This document shows positions 39,241-53,466 of a stretch of 64,000 nucleotides of DNA, piece after piece. The position numbers were made by a program, and so were the translations under genes. The DNA is from Flaccisagitta enflata (Eukaryota; Chaetognatha; Sagittoidea; Aphragmophora), in NCBI GenBank assembly GCA_965153355.1, contig OZ231126.1, forward strand, positions 21,948,001 through 22,012,000, given 5' to 3'. Every line of letters starts with the position of its first letter. The stretch's first letter is position 1. A model generated the notes under the pieces. That model ran no database searches, was not told the DNA's origin, and saw nothing but the letters and a program-made list of their open reading frames with translations.

Positions 39241-41313
39241 TGAACAGGTGGTATAGAATCAAGAACCAGTGATTGAGAAGCACTGGGAAAACGGCCAGAT
39301 TCACATCAAATTTTACCACAAAATGCACCTATAGGTGTACTATGTTGTTTAAGGTTTTGGAGCCATTCCAACAAATTCATTTTTTTTTGTCCAAAATTTT
39401 TTTTTCTGTTTTTGGCTGATATTGACCACAAAAATCACAATAAAAAGAAATCTTGATATGTACGTTAGTTGATGTGTTAAATTTCACTTATGCTGTGATT
39501 TCACCACTTGTGGTATGGCACTAAAACTCAAAAAATACAGTTATATTTCTAACATTTCAATAAATCCTTGATTTGGTGTGGTAGTATTTAGATCTCACCA
39601 CAAGGTGCAAATTTCAGTTTCTAAATGAATTCTGATAGCTGTGCCATGAAAATTTTGAATTTTCACAAAATGCAATTTTAGATATTTGGTCAAAATTTTT
39701 TGAAATAAAAAAATTTGTCAATTGTCTTTTTTTTGATATAAATAATAAATTATTTTCTTAAAAATTTTGAACTAGCCCTCCAAAAAATTTTTTTTCAAAA
39801 TTTGTGAAAATGACTCATTTTTTGAAGCTGAATGTACTCACCTCCTGTTGTCCGATCATCTTCATTTATGGTGTAGTTGTTACCTGCTGTCTACCCTATC
39901 CTCACTTGGAATTTGAGCTCACTGTTAGTAACGGTTGTGGAGATATTGACGTTCAAAGTTACTTTGTCAGAGCAAAATCAGCAAAATTGGCATTTTGGCC
40001 ATTTTTGAGCTTTTATAAAGTTGTATTTTTTCCTTCATACACCTCCATTTTGGCTGAAGTTACTCATTTTTATGCATATATTCTGCTGTTGTACCACACT
40101 TGCCTGTCAAGCCGCTTTTTTTTGTTAAAGAAAGTGTAGGGTCAAAGTTTCAAAAATGCAAATTTTTCAACAAAAAATACTGAAAATTTTTCAAAAAAAT
40201 TGAAAAAAAAGTTTTCATCAGGGTTTTTGAGTTAGGAAAATAAGATAATTTCTAATTTTTTGGACCCCCCCCTTTGGAGAACTTTTTTTGAAAAGTTTTC
40301 GCTGATTTTTCCGCCTAAGATTTGATTGAAAAATTTGCATTTTTTGAAACTTTGGACCACCATAACTGTAAAACGGCTTGACTGACAAGTGTGAAATTTT
40401 GCAATATGAATATATGCATAAAAATGAGTAACTTCAGCCAAAATGGAGGTGTGTGAAGGAAAAAATACAATTCTATAAAAGCTCAAAAATGGCCAAAATG
40501 CCAATTTTGCTGATTTTGCACTGACAAAGTAACTTTGAACGTCAATATCTCCGCAACCGTTTGTCGCAGTGAGCTCAAATTTTAGGTGAAGTTAGGGTAG
40601 ACAATAGGTAAATAACTCCAATTAAAATGAAGATGATCGGATAACAGGAAATGCTTCTTATACAACTTCAAAAATGGGCCAGTTTCACAAATTTTGAGAA
40701 AAAAAAATTTTTTCTAAGAGGGCTAGTTCAAAATTTTTTTTAGAAACTCTTAATTTGTTATTTATCTTATCAAAAAATAACAATTGACAAATTTTTTTAT
40801 TTGAAAAAAAAAATTTTGACCAAAAAAGTCCTAAATTGCATTTTGTGAAAAATTTAAAATTTCATAACTGTATCAAAAATTCATTTTAAGAGCTGAAATT
40901 TTGCACACTTATTAGTGAATCCTAAAACTACTACCACACCAAAAATCAAGGGATTTTAATGAAAATCTTAGGAAATATCCCACTTTTTGTGTTTTTTGAG
41001 TTTTGGGTGCCATAGCCACAAAAATTGGCGGAAAATCCCCAACAAAAAATGAAATTTGTGTTAAACTATCTAACTAATATACATATGAAAGAATCATTTT
41101 TTTTGTGTAATTTCTATGGTCAAAATCAGCCAAAAACTGAAAAAAAATTTTTTGGACAAAAAAAAATGAATTTGTTGGAATGGCTCCAAAACCTTAAACA
41201 ACATAGTACACCTATAGGTGCATTTTGTGGTAAAAAATTTGATCATGAATCCTAGCCGTTTTACAGTTATGGCTTCCCTCCAGTTACCCAGTTCTTTGAT
41301 TCTCGTACTGTAT
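39241..41313. mobile_element. Large foldback element FB4, about 2.07 kb
   Basis: Two arms of about 1 kb are inverted copies. Matching stretches include 'gcacctataggtgtactatg' and 'catagtacacctataggtgc', and 'gaagttactcatttttatgc' and its complement. The turn-around is near 40,230-40,260. The outer ends contain AGAATCAAGAAC at left and an inverted GATTCTCG at right. No conserved coding is seen in either arm. Confidence 0.85.
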
Positions 41314-41399
41314 GATAAGGAGTTTTTGAGGACAGGCTTTTGGAAAAAGAAGCCTTTTGAATAAATGAAATCGTTAGGAAGAAGTGACAGCCTTATTGA
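41314..41399. repeat. Duplicated segment B, copy 1
   Basis: Matches 41,941-42,026 in the same orientation, starting 'gataaggagtttttgagg'. In copy 2, A and B are adjacent. In copy 1, FB4 lies between them. Confidence 0.9.
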
Positions 41400-41586
41400 T
41401 AATCACAAATTATTTGTTTCAAAAATGGTTTTCAAAAGTGGGGCGCAATTGATAGGAAATTGTTTGATTCATCTAGATCCAAAATCCTGTAACTTTATTT
41501 TTTTCAAAAAATTTTTAAAATTTGATCGGGCGCGAGTTCAAAGAGAGAAGGGAAAAAAAGAATATCGGTTTTCTCTTTTACTGCAA

Positions 41587-42026
41587 TTGCCCTGAAATTT
41601 AAATTACTAGCTGATATCATGCTTCTCGACCTACGAGCCAAAATTCTTGATTATGAACCGTCGTTAAGATGAACACACCTCTTTGCCTACATTAGGTAGA
41701 AGAAGAAAAGGAAGAAGAAGAAAAACAAAAACAAAAAGAAGTAGAAGATGAAGAAGAGGAAGAAGAAGAAGAAGGAGAAGGAGAAGAAGAAGAAGAAGAA
41801 GAAGAAGAAGAAGAAGAAGAAGAAGAAGAAGAAGAAGAAGAAGAAGAAGAAGAAGAAGAAGAGAAGAAGAGGAAGAAGCAGAAGAAGAAAAAGAATCATA
41901 TTATGAAAATTTGATTCTCCGTCTGTCAAACGCGGAATATGATAAGGAGTTTTTGAGGACGGGCTTTTGGAAAAAGAAGCCTTTTGAATAAATGAAATCG
42001 TTAGGAAGAAGTGACAGCCTTATTGA
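41587..42026. repeat. Duplicated segments A and B, copy 2 (undisrupted)
   Basis: A (41,587-41,932) and B (41,941-42,026) are joined by only 'cggaatat'. This shows the structure of the unit before FB4 insertion. It includes an (AAG)n tract at about 41,695-41,880. Confidence 0.9.
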
Positions 42027-42119
42027 AAGAAAGGATTTATTTCATGTCATCAATCCTATCAGGACAACAATAAGGTATTACAATTGGTTCAAACGATACC
42101 CAAGGTCCACGTGATAGTC

Positions 42120-42189
42120 TATTAAGTCCCTTTACTATCCATCTTTTTATCTGTCTGTCTTTCTATCCATCTTTCTATCTATCTTTCTT

Positions 42190-42275
<86 letters not shown>

Positions 42276-42293
42276 TATCCACCTATCCATCTA
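42120..42293. repeat. (ATCT)n-type and (CT)n microsatellite
   Basis: Imperfect ATCT units on both sides of pure (CT)n at about 42,194-42,271. Confidence 0.95.
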
Positions 42294-42742
42294 CTTAAAT
42301 CTATCTATTCATCCAAACATATAGAATTCCGTCATCAGCCCCTGTAGTCTGTACCTCCCTCAGCCCTTGTACCTCCCTCGAGGTTGAAATCAAACAAACC
42401 ATCGATTAGACATTGAATTGAATAGGGGAATACGATCACGTTCTTTATGAAAGAAAACGAGAATACATCCATGCCCGGCGGGCAACATTCAGCGACCGTC
42501 CTTTCAATCTCTCAAAACATTGATGATTGATTCTGTTAAAATGTCTATTAGGCACTTATCGCCATCAGTCTAACAAGACCATGGACCGGACATGACGAAA
42601 CTAACAAAGCTTACAAGCCTTGTTGTGAAAAAAAAAACACAAAAAATACATAAAAAATCCATGTTAATTATTTTCAATAAAAGATGTTTTATTTTCCATT
42701 ATTTATAAAATGTTCTTAAATTTTTACACTCTTTACCCAAAT
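42294..42742. other. Intergenic, no gene seen
   Basis: Unique AT-rich sequence up to the 8 bp target duplication of the hAT-like element. Confidence 0.4.
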
Positions 42743-42750
42743 GTTCCAAA

Positions 42751-44042
42751 CAGGGTGGCAGAAAATTCTATAGGTCCGAGGCACGCTTTTTTTCCAATGC
42801 TATAAGTCCGACTTTTTAAGTTTCTCTCAAATGGTCAAATACCACTATTTTTTTTTATTCTTACCTGTGGAGAAGCAATACAATGACAACAAGGGGTTTA
42901 ATAGCGTTTAGCAGTTGACGTTTAGTAGATAAAACTGTACTAAAACATGAAAATTCAATGACAAAAAAAAAAGAGCCCTGTCATTTCCATAAAATTGAAT
43001 TTTAAAAGCAAAAATCAGATGATTTAGCCTCAGAAACAAGAGACGAGACAACATTTTTTTCATTCTTTTTTGGGCAGCGGCCCCGGAGGGGCCGATGACC
43101 TATGATTCCACATAGGGCAAATTTTCCGGTTTCCGTCCGTCCGTCCGTCCGTCTGTCCCCCCCCGAGCCTAGAAAATAACCTCCTGGGCCTCAAAATAGG
43201 CCTTTCAGACCCCCAATCAGGCCTATCAGATCCCAAATCAGAGCTTCCAGACCCTAATCTAGGCCTCTCAGAACCTCAATCAGGCCTATCAGGCCTTCCA
43301 GACCTCAATTTAGGCCTCTGAGAGCCTCAATCAGGCCTGTCAGACCCCAAGTCAGGCTTACCAGACCTCAAATTAGGCCTCCTGAATCCTAACCAGGCCT
43401 CTAAGAACCCCAATCAGGCCTTTCAGATCTAAAATCAGGCCTTGACAGACCCCTTATCAGACCTTTTGAGCCTCTCATCAGGCCATCCAGACCTCAAATC
43501 AGGCCTCTCAGACCCTAATTCAGGCATTTCAGTACTTCAGTTCTCTCAGTTCAGCATTTCAGTACTTCAGTTCTCTCAGTTCAGCACTTCAGTTCTCTTA
43601 GATCCAAATCTGGCCTTTCAAACCCAAAATCAGATCTTTGAGACCTCAAACTAGGCTTAGCTTCTGAAACCTCTCAGACCTCAAATCAAGCATCTTAGAC
43701 CATAAATCAGGCAACTAAGACCTCAAATCAGGCTATTTAGACCCAAAATTAGCTATTAAAGACCCAGCAATTGTCCAGCATGGAATCATAGGTCATCAGC
43801 CCCTCCGGGGCCGCTGCCCCACTCACCATCTAATAACAAAATAAACTAACATAGGGGCATCGGGTACCGCTGACCATGTAACGCTCTTGCGACTATTTTT
43901 CTTCCTTTCTTTACTCCTTTCTCTTTTTTCTTTTTCATTCTTTTTTTCTCCCTTTTTTCCTCCCTCAAATCTATAAGTCCGACTCTTGATCTATAGGTCC
44001 GAGGAACGACGTTCCCGGCGTTCCCCTATTTCTGCCACCCTG
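42751..44042. mobile_element. hAT-like non-autonomous element with exact 8 bp duplication
   Basis: Ends CAGGGTGGCAGAAA at left and TTTCTGCCACCCTG at right, with matching subterminal 'ctataggtccgagg'. GTTCCAAA is duplicated exactly at 42,743-42,750 and 44,043-44,050. The 8 bp duplication and CAGGG ends indicate hAT. The 1,292 bp span includes the nested R2 copy at 43,066-43,893, so the element before insertion was about 460 bp. Confidence 0.9.
43066..43893 (+). mobile_element. R2 foldback element, copy 3, nested in hAT-like element
   Basis: Left TTTTTGGGCAGCGGCCCC with 'gatgacctatgattccac'. Right inverted 'atggaatcataggtcatc' and GGGGCCGCTGCCCC, then tail 'cgggtaccgctgaccatg'. Core of 20-21 bp units containing 'aatcaggcct' (about 25 copies) after a CCGT tract. 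Confidence 0.85.
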
Positions 44043-44149
44043 GTTCCAAAAATTTAAGAAGGATTGAAGCCTTATGATATTCAAAGTATATTCTTAAATT
44101 TTTAAGGATTTCAAGCTTAACATTCTTATAAACTTGGTTCTTATAAAAC

Positions 44150-44420
44150 AGGGCCGGATACACGGCCACCCCAGTCGCGTGCGGGTGGGCAGGGGCCGTA
44201 TTTGGGCAGGAGCAGTGAGGCGAAAGGCCGCAAAAAAACAAAGTAAAGTGTGATGGATGGACGGATGGACCGACAAAGCGGAGTGTATTTCTTACCAACC
44301 TATCGACCGACCGACAAGGTGTAGAGTCGCGTGTCCGCGACTAAAAACTCAATCGTTGGAAAAATTACCGACCTATCGACCTACCGACCGACCGACAAGG
44401 TGTAGAGTCGCGTGTGAGAT
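44150..44420 (+). mobile_element. R1a element with duplicated 3' end
   Basis: 'ggccggatacacggccac', 'agtcgcgtgcgggtgggcag', GGAC units, 'gtgtagagtcgcg' and the hairpin AGTCGCG-TGTC-CGCGACT with AAAAA at 44,347. A second copy of the 3' part with CGACC units and 'aaggtgtagagtcgcg' follows at about 44,358-44,420. Confidence 0.8.
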
Positions 44421-44509
44421 TGAGTCGCGTGTGAGATTGAGCGAGTGAGCAAGCAATCAAGCAAGTGAGCAAGCGAATGAGTTAGCGAGCGATCGAGCAA
44501 GTGAGTGAG

Positions 44510-44511
<2 letters not shown>

Positions 44512-44558
<47 letters not shown>
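44512..44558. repeat. (GA)n microsatellite
   Basis: About 23 copies, preceded by GAGC/GAGT-type units at about 44,430-44,510. Confidence 0.95.
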
Positions 44559-45281
44559 AAACAGGCTCACAGGCTCACAGGCTAACGTCGCATCGTCTTT
44601 CAGTCATTTTTCCTCGAACCAAGCTCATTCACTTGTTGTCAGTGTCACTTGTGTCAATAGTATTGATCAGTGTCATTGTCTTAGTCATCGTTATTCGTTT
44701 CGTGTTTGTCATTGCCTGTCTTCCTACTTTTGTCGCGTTTTTAAGGAAAAAAAGTGAACAAAAAACAAAAAAAGTAACGGCTGAAATTCAGTATTGGAAG
44801 ATGGTTGGCGGTTCTTAAGCATTTTCGCGTAATCGAACAAATTCTGGTGGGCGTGCGTTTGTTTACCACGAGGCATCACTAACGCCATTATCATACTCAC
44901 TAAAACGGAGGATTGCCGCGACATCCCCACCCTGCGCCTATAGTGCTAAGTATAGCTACCATCGCGTCGATTTCAATTTCCCTCATCGGTTTAACGATTG
45001 CTAACGTTTTGAAAAAACTGTAAGAGTAGTCTGGTAGTGTCGTACTACATGAAAAATTAACAATCGATTTCTAGTCGGTAATGATGCAGTGTGCAACTGT
45101 TGCTGCTGCTGCATCGGCTGCTTGACGGACGTTTCCACTGACTGCACATGACGTTGCTGTACGTTAAGTTGAGCTGATCCCGGTTGGGGAAGTTTCTGAA
45201 GATAGATCGACGGTCTTTTAGGATGCTGCAGGCTGCTGCTGGTCCAGCTCAGACAGTTGTCCCTAACTTCATCCCGCTGCT
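44559..45281. other. Intergenic or 3' flank of the Q-rich region
   Basis: No supported gene. The (CTG)-rich composition begins at about 45,090. Confidence 0.35.
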
Positions 45282-46070
45282 CTAAAAGCTCCTGTCGCCG
45301 TCGTTCAGGCTATTCCAGTGCTTTCGTTGCATTTCTGCCGCATTGTTGAATACTCCTGCTCTTCTATCTTCATCTCGTTGCTGCTGCTGGCGAAAGTTGC
45401 ACATTCTGTCGTATAACTCTTTGTCTTCTTGTGATGAGCTTCGCTGTTGGAATCCCAATGGCACAGCGATCGGCGCCTTTAGAGCTGTTGCTGCACCACC
45501 ATCTTCACCTTCAGCCATCATGCGCAGGCGTTGATCTGCAAGGCGTTGCTGTCTCTCTTCTTCTGTCTCCTCTCTGACATTCATGCTTTCGACAGGATGG
45601 TTATTTGAAGCTGGAGGATCCACTACCACCGCTGGGATGGCAATGGAAGAGTTGCTATTGCTACCAGTTGCTGTTGCGTATGTTCTCCTGCATCGTTTTG
45701 CCGCTATTGTTGTTGTTCGCCCTGGCTGCATTGCCGTTTTGATGTTATGTAACTCTTGTTGGTGTTGCTGTTGCTGCTGTTGCTGCTGATCGTGTTGTTG
45801 CTGTTGTTGAGCCACAGGTTGTGGCGCCGGCTGCAGGATCTGATGTTGTTGATCTTGCTGACAAAATTGTTGGAGTTGCTGCAACTGCTGCTGCTGCAGC
45901 AGCTCTTGCTGCTGCCGTTGAGCCGTTGTTTGCTGCTGCTCCCACTGTGGTCGGTGGGTTGGCAGCGTTGCTGTTGGGTTGCTGCTGCTGCATCTGCAAG
46001 TGATGCTGCTACTGTTGCTCCTGTTGCTGTCGCTGCTCCTCCTCCCGTTGTTGCTGCTGCATATCGTCAA
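45282..46070 (-). pseudogene. Q-rich possible coding region, C-terminal part
   Basis: The minus-strand frame stays open for 262 codons. The first half is rich in Gln from CAG runs. The last third is charged, not repetitive and protein-like: EETEEERQQRLADQRLRMMA, then QQRSSSQEDKELYDRMCNFR, ending near LNDGDRSF before a stop. The frame upstream, in a second phase (46,296-46,009), is also charged (LRRSAVRERPRDHQ, RWGRQLEEEMRQGRR) and runs into Gln, then reaches a TAG. The two would join only by a one-base shift in the CAG tract. I see either a frame-broken gene or exons of one. The family is not recognised. A Q-rich coiled-coil nuclear protein would fit, but so would chance openness of CAG DNA. 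No start is chosen. Confidence 0.35.
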
Positions 46071-46296
46071 TCAGGCGACGGCCTTGTCGCATTTCCTCCT
46101 CCAACTGCCTACCCCATCTGTCTCTCTCAGCACTCACTGTTGGCGAAGCTGTCGCCTCGCCCTCTCCTGCAGCGTCAATCCGTTGATGATCCCGCGGTCT
46201 TTCTCTTACCGCAGAGCGTCGAAGTGTCGGGTCCGCAATCATGTCGTCAGCTTGCTCCGCCAGGTATGCGGCGCGGAGTTCAATTTCCGAGGCCAA
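46009..46296 (-). pseudogene. Charged, Q-rich open segment in a second phase
   Basis: A 95-codon minus-strand frame that can be followed further upstream to about 46,460 without a stop. Composition is Arg/Glu rich with a predicted-looking helical stretch before polyGln. It overlaps the N-terminal low-complexity part of the frame described at 45,282-46,070. The overlap in different phases suggests a frameshift in the CAG tract or a splice not visible here. No domain is recognised. Confidence 0.35.
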
Positions 46297-46874
46297 ATCT
46301 GATACCCATTGATTGCGACATCTCCTCTTTGGATCGGCAGCGAATTCAAATTGGCCGCCAGTTGGAGATTGCGCACCGTGTGGCGGACGATGGTAGTACT
46401 CCGGATCCGTCGGGAGTTTGGCGGCGTTCGCATCATGAGTCGGGCGCCGGTAATATTGTCACCGGCGGTGAGTGTCGGTTGGGAGACTGTTCCATGAGAA
46501 TTCATTGACGGGTCTTTGCGATTCCCGATGGTTGTGCACTGCGTTCTGATATCGGCGTTGGAAGAAGAACCCTCCGGATAGTTCTCACGATCAAAAGAAA
46601 GCATGGAGTCCCATTCGCTTGGTTCGCGCAAAGTAGTGCCGCGGAATCGAAGAGATGGGCATCGGTCGCGCCATTTGCCTTGCATACGATATAAAGTCGT
46701 AAACCATATCCCGAAGGCCGTGTCGAGCGCCATCTGATTCACAGGCGGCGTCGTCGAAGTCATTCGTTCCTTCGGTGCAAGTAAACGGCGTCGAAAAGGC
46801 GCCGGCATCCTTCCATTTCCGCAGTGATGTCGTTCTTCATTGCCGCAAACATTCGACCTCGGACACTGATTCAA
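46239..46874 (-). pseudogene. Upstream 211-codon minus-strand frame, unrecognised
   Basis: Base composition is balanced and GC-rich compared with the flanks, and there is no microsatellite. The frame includes FGIWFTTLYRMQGKWRDR. A competing phase in the same interval reads DGARHGLRDMVYDFISYARQ and begins at an ATG near 46,944, but has a stop near 46,840 and another near 46,600. Both look equally protein-like, so I cannot say which was coding. It probably belongs with the Q-rich region just downstream as one old or multi-exon gene. Confidence 0.3.
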
Positions 46875-46944
46875 ACCGAAGTGAGATACACGAGATGACG
46901 TTGAAGCGGTCGAGACGGTGTCGATGGGTTAACGCGGCTGCCAT

Positions 46945-47920
46945 TGTCAATTTTGTTTTCAGGGTCGAAGATGGAAAGAGTGGAGTCGTTTTTTAAATTG
47001 TTGAAATATGATTACGCCCAGTTTCAACTGGCACTGTCTATGAGCGTCTATCTGACTGACGACTTGTGGTGAAAGAAAGTTGGCCGATTGGAAAATAGGA
47101 AGGCGATCGTCTCGTTTATTCCATAAAAATTTCAACAACTGAAGAGAGGGGGAAAAATGAAAGGGAAAGTGGGCGTTAATGGTGATCAGCAAACACAAAA
47201 GATAACATGAAATCGAGACAGGACACAATAAAGGACAGAAACAGCACATGACAACATGTTCATCTTCTTCAGAGCCCATGCCACCTGATAATACCTGCCC
47301 CTGCCCCGGCCCATCCCATTAAATTCATCCATATCATCCCCATAGTAAGCTGATCGGGCAAGCGATAAAAACCATACTAAAATCCGGCGATAAAAATGCA
47401 AAAATGCAAAAAACAAGAATAACAGACCGGAAGACAAAATAAAAACAACGTTAATAAAAGCAAAGACGCGTCTATAAAACTTACTTTTAGGCCCACTTTC
47501 GTTGGTTTCAACCCACAGTCTGTCGATGTCAAACTAACGTTAATTGTCCGTTCATAAGTTTATCTGCAACAAGAAGATGAGAGATTATTGAAATTAGCGA
47601 ATTCCAAGGGCGCATTCAATCAATCACGAAAATCAATCAATCACTTTAGGAAGCAATGCCGTAAATAAATAAAACGATCAATCCAAAAATGGATGACACG
47701 AAGACGAGTTACGTATGTTTGTCTACGTAATAAAAACAAATGGCACAAAATACAAGGCGCAACCATATGGTTACCCATCTAGCGTTCATTATAAAAAATG
47801 GCAAGAAACAAAAGACGCTGGCATTGAATAAAAGGAAAAGAAGAAAAGCCAAAAGCACGCAAAAGAAACAAAAGCAACATACTTAATAAACGGACGGACA
47901 TACATTTCTAACAGCAGCCT
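46945..47920. other. Mostly non-coding; possible short exon at about 47,287-47,355 (-)
   Basis: On the minus strand an acceptor-like 'cttgcccgatcag' is followed by an open stretch reading GDDMDEFNGMGRGRGRYYQ and a donor-like 'CAG|GTGGCATGG'. RG-rich tails occur in RNA-binding proteins, but one short stretch is not enough for a call. The rest shows no feature. Confidence 0.2.
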
Positions 47921-48566
47921 TGGATTGACGAATCTCTAAAAAATTGGTGACCAAATTGAAGAGTTTTTGATGCTCTAACTGATTTTGGAAAAATTTTTGA
48001 TCAATATGGACGCAGAAAAAATCTATTTACTCTCAAAGCAGGTGAAAAAAGTCAAATTTTAATATCATTAAGGCTATTTCTCTTTGAAAAACTAGGCCAC
48101 TTCCAAACTGAAAATTGACATAAAATTCATGAGCAAATCAAACTATTGCTCAAGAGCTATTCAGTGGTGCAATCGGCATGTTTAGATGTTGCTGCATATA
48201 GATTTTACAGAACTTCAAAGATACAAGGGTATGGTCAAATGATGATTTTTCACACCCCAGTATCTTTGAAGTAAAAATTGAATGCAGCAACATCTGAACA
48301 TGCCGATTGCACCACTGCTAGCTCTTGAGCAGCAGTTTGATTTGCTCATGAATTTTAAGTCAATTTTCAGTTTGGAAGTGGCCTAATTTTTCAAAAAGAA
48401 ATAGCCTAAATGACGTAAAAATTTGACTTTTTTCACCTGCTTTGAAAGTTAATAAAATCTTTCTGAGGCCATATAGATCAAAAATTTTTCCGGAATCAGT
48501 TGGAGCATCAAAAACTCTTCGATTTGGTCACCAATTTTTTTAAGATTTGTTAATCCAAGGCTGCGA
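47921..48566. mobile_element. Foldback element FB5
   Basis: Arms of about 310 bp are inverted copies: 'gcagccttggatt' at left against 'aatccaaggctgc' at right. Matching interior includes 'aagagtttttgatgctc' and 'gtggtgcaatcggcatg'. The turn-around is near 48,240. Positions about 48,660-48,790 contain related sequence ('cggattgcaccactgg'). Confidence 0.85.
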
Positions 48567-49397
48567 TATAGTGAAAAACATGAAAATTGTCAAATTTTCC
48601 CCTAAATTTCATGATGCAAAAAAACGCTCATAAGCCCCATCTTTAAAACCCTCTAAAATCTAAACGAAAAAAGATAAAAACATGCGGATTGCACCACTGG
48701 TTAGCTCTTGAGCTCTAGTTTATTAATCTCATGGATTTTAGGTTCGATTTAGAAGGCAAAGTGGCCTAAATTTGAGGTCAAAGTGACCAAAATTGGACAT
48801 TTTCCCAACAACCACTTATTACCCATGATAGTAAAACCAAAACCGCTACTCCAGGGAAGGTAGAAAATCCTCAACAAGACCTGAAATTGCTTTTTAGTAC
48901 CACGAAGTACCAATTTGATCGCGAACCGAGCCACTACCATGAATATGGGGGCATAACAGAACGTCTGATGATGATGATTATGTTAAATGGAGGGAGAGAA
49001 GCTGGCAAGCGTTTTTCAGTTCTATCTTTATGATTCAGTTATGATGTAGTTACGACATAGTTATGATAGTGTATTCTTAAATACGTGCGTCAGCCCTGAA
49101 CGATCTATAAATAATCAATGAACGGCATTCATCAGCAACAAATGATGACAGTAACGATTATAATAATAGTGACGCAATGACAAAGTAAAGACAACGAACT
49201 GATAATAATATCAACGCGATAAAAGGTTATGACAGCGGTGCGAGAGCATCTAACAACAACTTACCAATTATGTAAACGTAGAATTGGGGGATAGACCGCT
49301 GTGCATTGGCTATTTATTTGGCCTTAGACCGTCCAAGTGTAATAAGCTTTTTTTTTTTTTTGCCGTTTTATCATAGAAATTGAATGCACCCACCACT
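48567..49397. other. Intergenic with FB5-related remnant, no gene seen
   Basis: The FB5-like remnant at about 48,660-48,925 and a T run near 49,350 are the only features seen. Confidence 0.4.
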
Positions 49398-49664
49398 CTA
49401 CCATTTTACAAGGTAATACTGTAAAGACTGACAACAAATCCATATGGTATTCCCGTTACACCTAAAAGCACATACACATCGAAAAGTGCATAGATGTAAA
49501 CACCCTATCTGGAACAGCCAAGGAAACCTCCACACCACAACCGCTGGCGCCTCTTCTTTCTTTCGCTCATTCGGTTCATCCCTTTCCCCATTCCTATCCC
49601 CAATCCTCCCTCGTGGCCTTCCTCTACCCGTTGGATCCATTTTCTCTTTCACAATATTCTCCAC
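49398..49664 (-). other. Possible exon, RG-rich, unproven
   Basis: On the minus strand an acceptor-like 'tttacgccag' precedes a frame that reads DPTGRGRPRGRIGDRNGERD and then ERKKEEAPAVVVWRF. Composition is charged and not repetitive. No confident donor and no family match. It could be one exon of a minus-strand gene together with the stretches near 47.3 and 46 kb. Confidence 0.2.
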
Positions 49665-49807
49665 GTCTGGCGTAAAGGGGCATCAACAAAAGAAGAGAGG
49701 GACCCGGGAAGAGAGAAAAAGTTTATTGTTGGAAATTTTCCATGGATTCCGTTCCGTCAGTTTTTGTAATGGCGCCATATGTTATATGGAGACTGAGGTT
49801 CCGCTAT

Positions 49808-52514
<2,707 letters not shown>

Positions 52515-53285
52515 TTTTGGGCAGCGGCCCCGAAGGGGACGAAGTCCTGTAGAATACAGGGGGAATCTGTCCGTCCGTCCGTACGTCCCCCCCCGCCCCA
52601 CCCTCAGGGCTTTGTCTCCTTTGGGGCCCAAATCCAAACTGTATGGCCCAAATCCAAGCAAAATGGCCCAAATCCAGTCAAAATGGACCAAATCCAGGTG
52701 AAATAGGCCAAATCTGGCTAGAAAACCTGACATCTGGCCTGAGTTCTATCATCTTGGCCCCTTTAACTTAGATTCTGGCTCCCAAAACCTACATCCAAGC
52801 CTTAGAGACCCAGATCCTGACCTTTGGGACCTAGATTCTGACCTCCAAGACCTTGGTGCTGGCCTTAAAGACCTAAATCCTAGCCTCAGAGGCTCAAATC
52901 CTGGCCTCAGAAACTGAAATCCTTGCCTCTGAGACCAAGAAATTGGTCTCTGAGGCCCAGGTTCTGGCCTCAAGAGACCCAGATTCTGGCCTGCTCCTCC
53001 CTCAACTTAACCTACAAACTATACAATAAGGGCAAGGGTACCATTGTCTATATACTGCCTTTTGTCATTTCGCCATGGAATTCAATGAAAATTTGAATAA
53101 CAGGGCATCCTGGACAGAAGGAAGGCAGACAGGACAGACGGACGGACGGACGGACGGATGGACAGATTCCCCCTGTGTTCTACAGGACTTCGTCCCCTTC
53201 GGGGCCGCTGCCCTGCTCCCTCTCAACCTTAATCACTTCCTACTCAAGCAGGGCACGGGTACCGCTGACCACTTACTGCCTTTGG
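52515..53285 (+). mobile_element. R2 foldback element, copy 4
   Basis: Left TTTTTGGGCAGCGGCCCC, 'gtcctgtagaatacaggg' and CCGT units. Right inverted GGAC units, 'ccctgtgttctacaggac' and GGGGCCGCTGCCC, then tail 'cgggtaccgctgaccac'. The core is 20 bp units containing 'ggcccaaatcca', then diverged 'cctcagaga' units. Confidence 0.85.
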
Positions 53286-53466
53286 GCTGCTATTTACTCC
53301 CTTCCCTCCTTTTTGTTTTTCCTTCCTTTCTTTCTTTTCTCATTTCCCCTATCTTTTTTTTTTCATTTCACATCAGACTGATTACTCTTCCTTTTCCACC
53401 CATCACTTCTGCTTTGCGGAACGTTCTATCAAACAGGAACTTCTAAAACCCTTTACCCAAAATCTT
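53286..53466. repeat. Pyrimidine-rich tract following R2
   Basis: TTCC/TTTC-rich sequence directly after the R2 3' tail, as at R2 copies 1 and 3. Confidence 0.6.

Noticed and set aside
39804-40504. Open frames of 111 and 90 codons in FB4
   Set aside because: They are the two inverted arms of the same foldback read in opposite strands and share sequence for that reason; stops differ between arms.
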